This document shows, one piece after another, positions 63,148-64,000 of a DNA stretch of 64,000 nucleotides. The notes below the pieces were generated by a model. That model had not been told where the DNA came from and did not search any database. It saw nothing but the letters and a program-made list of their open reading frames with translations. The translations under genes were made by a program, and so were the position numbers. The DNA comes from Sinorhizobium mexicanum. Its GTDB lineage: Bacteria; Pseudomonadota; Alphaproteobacteria; Rhizobiales; Rhizobiaceae. The stretch spans positions 955,501 through 1,019,500 of the forward strand of contig NZ_CP041238.1 in the NCBI RefSeq assembly GCF_013488225.1, given 5' to 3'. Positions within the stretch are counted from its first letter, which is position 1; each line of letters starts with the position of its first letter.

Positions 63148-64000
63148 TCAGCCTGCGGCTCCGAGGCCGACAGTATGCTTCTGGCCAAGCGCCTTGAAGA
63201 CGGTCGAGACGATGCCGGCCCGGTCGAGCCCGGCCGCGGCATACATGGCTTCGGGTTTTGCCTGTTCCATCCAGATGTCCGGCATCACCATCGGCCGCAC
63301 CTTGAGTCCGCCGTCGAGCAGGCCGTCCTGCGCAAGGAACTGGAGTACATGGCTTCCAAAGCCGCCGACGGCGCCCTCTTCGATGGTGATCAGCACTTCA
63401 TGGTGCCGTGCGAGCTGGCGGATGAGATCGTGGTCGAGCGGCTTTGCAAAGCGGGCGTCGGCAACCGTCGTCGAGAGGCCGGCAGCGTCCAGATCCTCCG
63501 CCGCCATCAGACAGTCGGCAAGCCGTGTGCCGAATGAAAGCAGCGCGATCTTCGAGCCTTCCTTGACGATGCGTCCCTTGCCGATTTGCAGGATCTGCCC
63601 ACGTTCCGGCAGGTCGACGCCGACGCCCTCGCCGCGGGGATAGCGGAACGAAATCGGGCCTTCGTCGTAGGCGGCTGCGGTGCGCACCATGTGTTTCAGT
63701 TCCGCCTCGTCGGCGGCAGCCATCACCACGAAGCCGGGCAGCGTGGCGAGGTAGGTCGTATCGAAGGAACCGGCATGCGTCGGCCCGTCGGCACCGACGA
63801 AGCCGGCGCGATCGATCGGGAAGCGGACCGGCAGCCCCTGGATCGCCACGTCATGGACGACCTGGTCATAGGCCCGCTGCAGGAATGTGGAATAGAGCGC
63901 TGCGAAGGGCTTGTAGCCTTCCGCCGCAAGCCCCGCCGCGAAAGTCACTGCGTGTTGCTCGGCAATGCCGACATCGAAGCAGCGCGACGGGTGGACGGAT
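63148..64000 (-). CDS. dxs: 1-deoxy-D-xylulose-5-phosphate synthase, C-terminal part
   Basis: The window contains about 284 C-terminal residues. The frame is open at the right edge, so the N-terminal TPP half lies outside. [21 protein letters not shown] is the pyrimidine-binding domain with the catalytic glutamate. [25 protein letters not shown] and [18 protein letters not shown] follow. It makes DXP, the first precursor of the pathway in which IspE acts. tlyA lies downstream on the same strand. Confidence 0.95.
   Translation of the reverse strand, partial: SVHPSRCFDVGIAEQHAVTFAAGLAAEGYKPFAALYSTFLQRAYDQVVHDVAIQGLPVRFPIDRAGFVGADGPTHAGSFDTTYLATLPGFVVMAAADEAELKHMVRTAAAYDEGPISFRYPRGEGVGVDLPERGQILQIGKGRIVKEGSKIALLSFGTRLADCLMAAEDLDAAGLSTTVADARFAKPLDHDLIRQLARHHEVLITIEEGAVGGFGSHVLQFLAQDGLLDGGLKVRPMVMPDIWMEQAKPEAMYAAAGLDRAGIVSTVFKALGQKHTVGLGAAG

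Noticed and set aside
1..64000. tRNA genes, CRISPR arrays, insertion sequences, prophage
   Set aside because: I looked for cloverleaf ends, direct-repeat arrays, transposase motifs and phage gene blocks and found none. The repeats present are dispersed RIME-type palindromes.

Overview
This is a high-GC alphaproteobacterial chromosome segment. It most resembles Sinorhizobium/Ensifer (Rhizobiaceae). The evidence is a stand-alone F0 ATP synthase operon (atpI-B-E-b'-b) separate from F1, a dxs-tlyA-rumA-mcpU block, split glyQ/glyS, many rhizobial DUF genes (DUF2007, DUF6101, DUF1217), and numerous RIME-like intergenic palindromic repeats. Genes are densely packed. I saw no tRNA, rRNA, CRISPR array, prophage or insertion sequence. 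The chromosomal housekeeping context looks vertically inherited.

Layout. 1-2.5 kb: a De Ley-Doudoroff sugar acid block (dgoK, SDR dehydrogenase) divergent from an IclR regulator. 2.6-4.3 kb: two tandem LuxR-type regulators with no luxI nearby. 4.3-4.9 kb: a gap with a sigma-54-like promoter, a terminator hairpin (possible sRNA) and a RIME repeat. 4.9-10.7 kb: Mrp, CorA, Kup and a SleB-type cell-wall hydrolase. 10.8-13.7 kb: the F0 operon with its promoter and terminator. 14-18.8 kb: RNase HII, a SPL-like radical SAM protein, a glycosyltransferase-like protein, MoaB and IspE. 18.8-24.3 kb: a TPR protein, octaprenyl diphosphate synthase, DUF2007, a methyltransferase and an S49 peptidase. 24.3-30.6 kb: glyQ and glyS separated by lemA and a DUF2207 gene. 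30.7-33.2 kb: AraC regulator, cupin, LysE exporter and DUF523.

33.4-44.5 kb: a secreted protein and purD; a PotD-like binding protein overlapping a GGDEF-EAL gene (NspS/MbaA-like polyamine to c-di-GMP module); a fosmidomycin-resistance-type MFS pump divergent from an AraC regulator; a MipA-like outer membrane protein; UbiA; a newly noticed 34-codon ORF; and DUF6101. 44.8-50.3 kb: a six-repeat DUF1217 protein, an FAD-linked oxidase, Sua5 and an unknown protein. 50.3-53.2 kb: a cobalamin riboswitch in front of a Rieske oxygenase/ferredoxin-reductase pair resembling glycine betaine demethylase GbcAB. 53.2-64 kb: GH25 muramidase, ZntB/CorA protein, acyl-CoA dehydrogenase with an enoyl-CoA hydratase-like protein, McpU-like chemoreceptor, RumA-type methyltransferase, TlyA and the C-terminal part of Dxs.

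Most noteworthy: (1) the B12 riboswitch on a betaine-demethylase-like operon, with a hairpin that buries the ribosome binding site; (2) the NspS/MbaA-like sensory operon; (3) the possible sigma-54-dependent small RNA near 4.5-4.66 kb; (4) a RIME repeat that supplies the C-terminal tail and stop codon of IspE; (5) the 34-codon ORF with a strong ribosome binding site and its own terminator.
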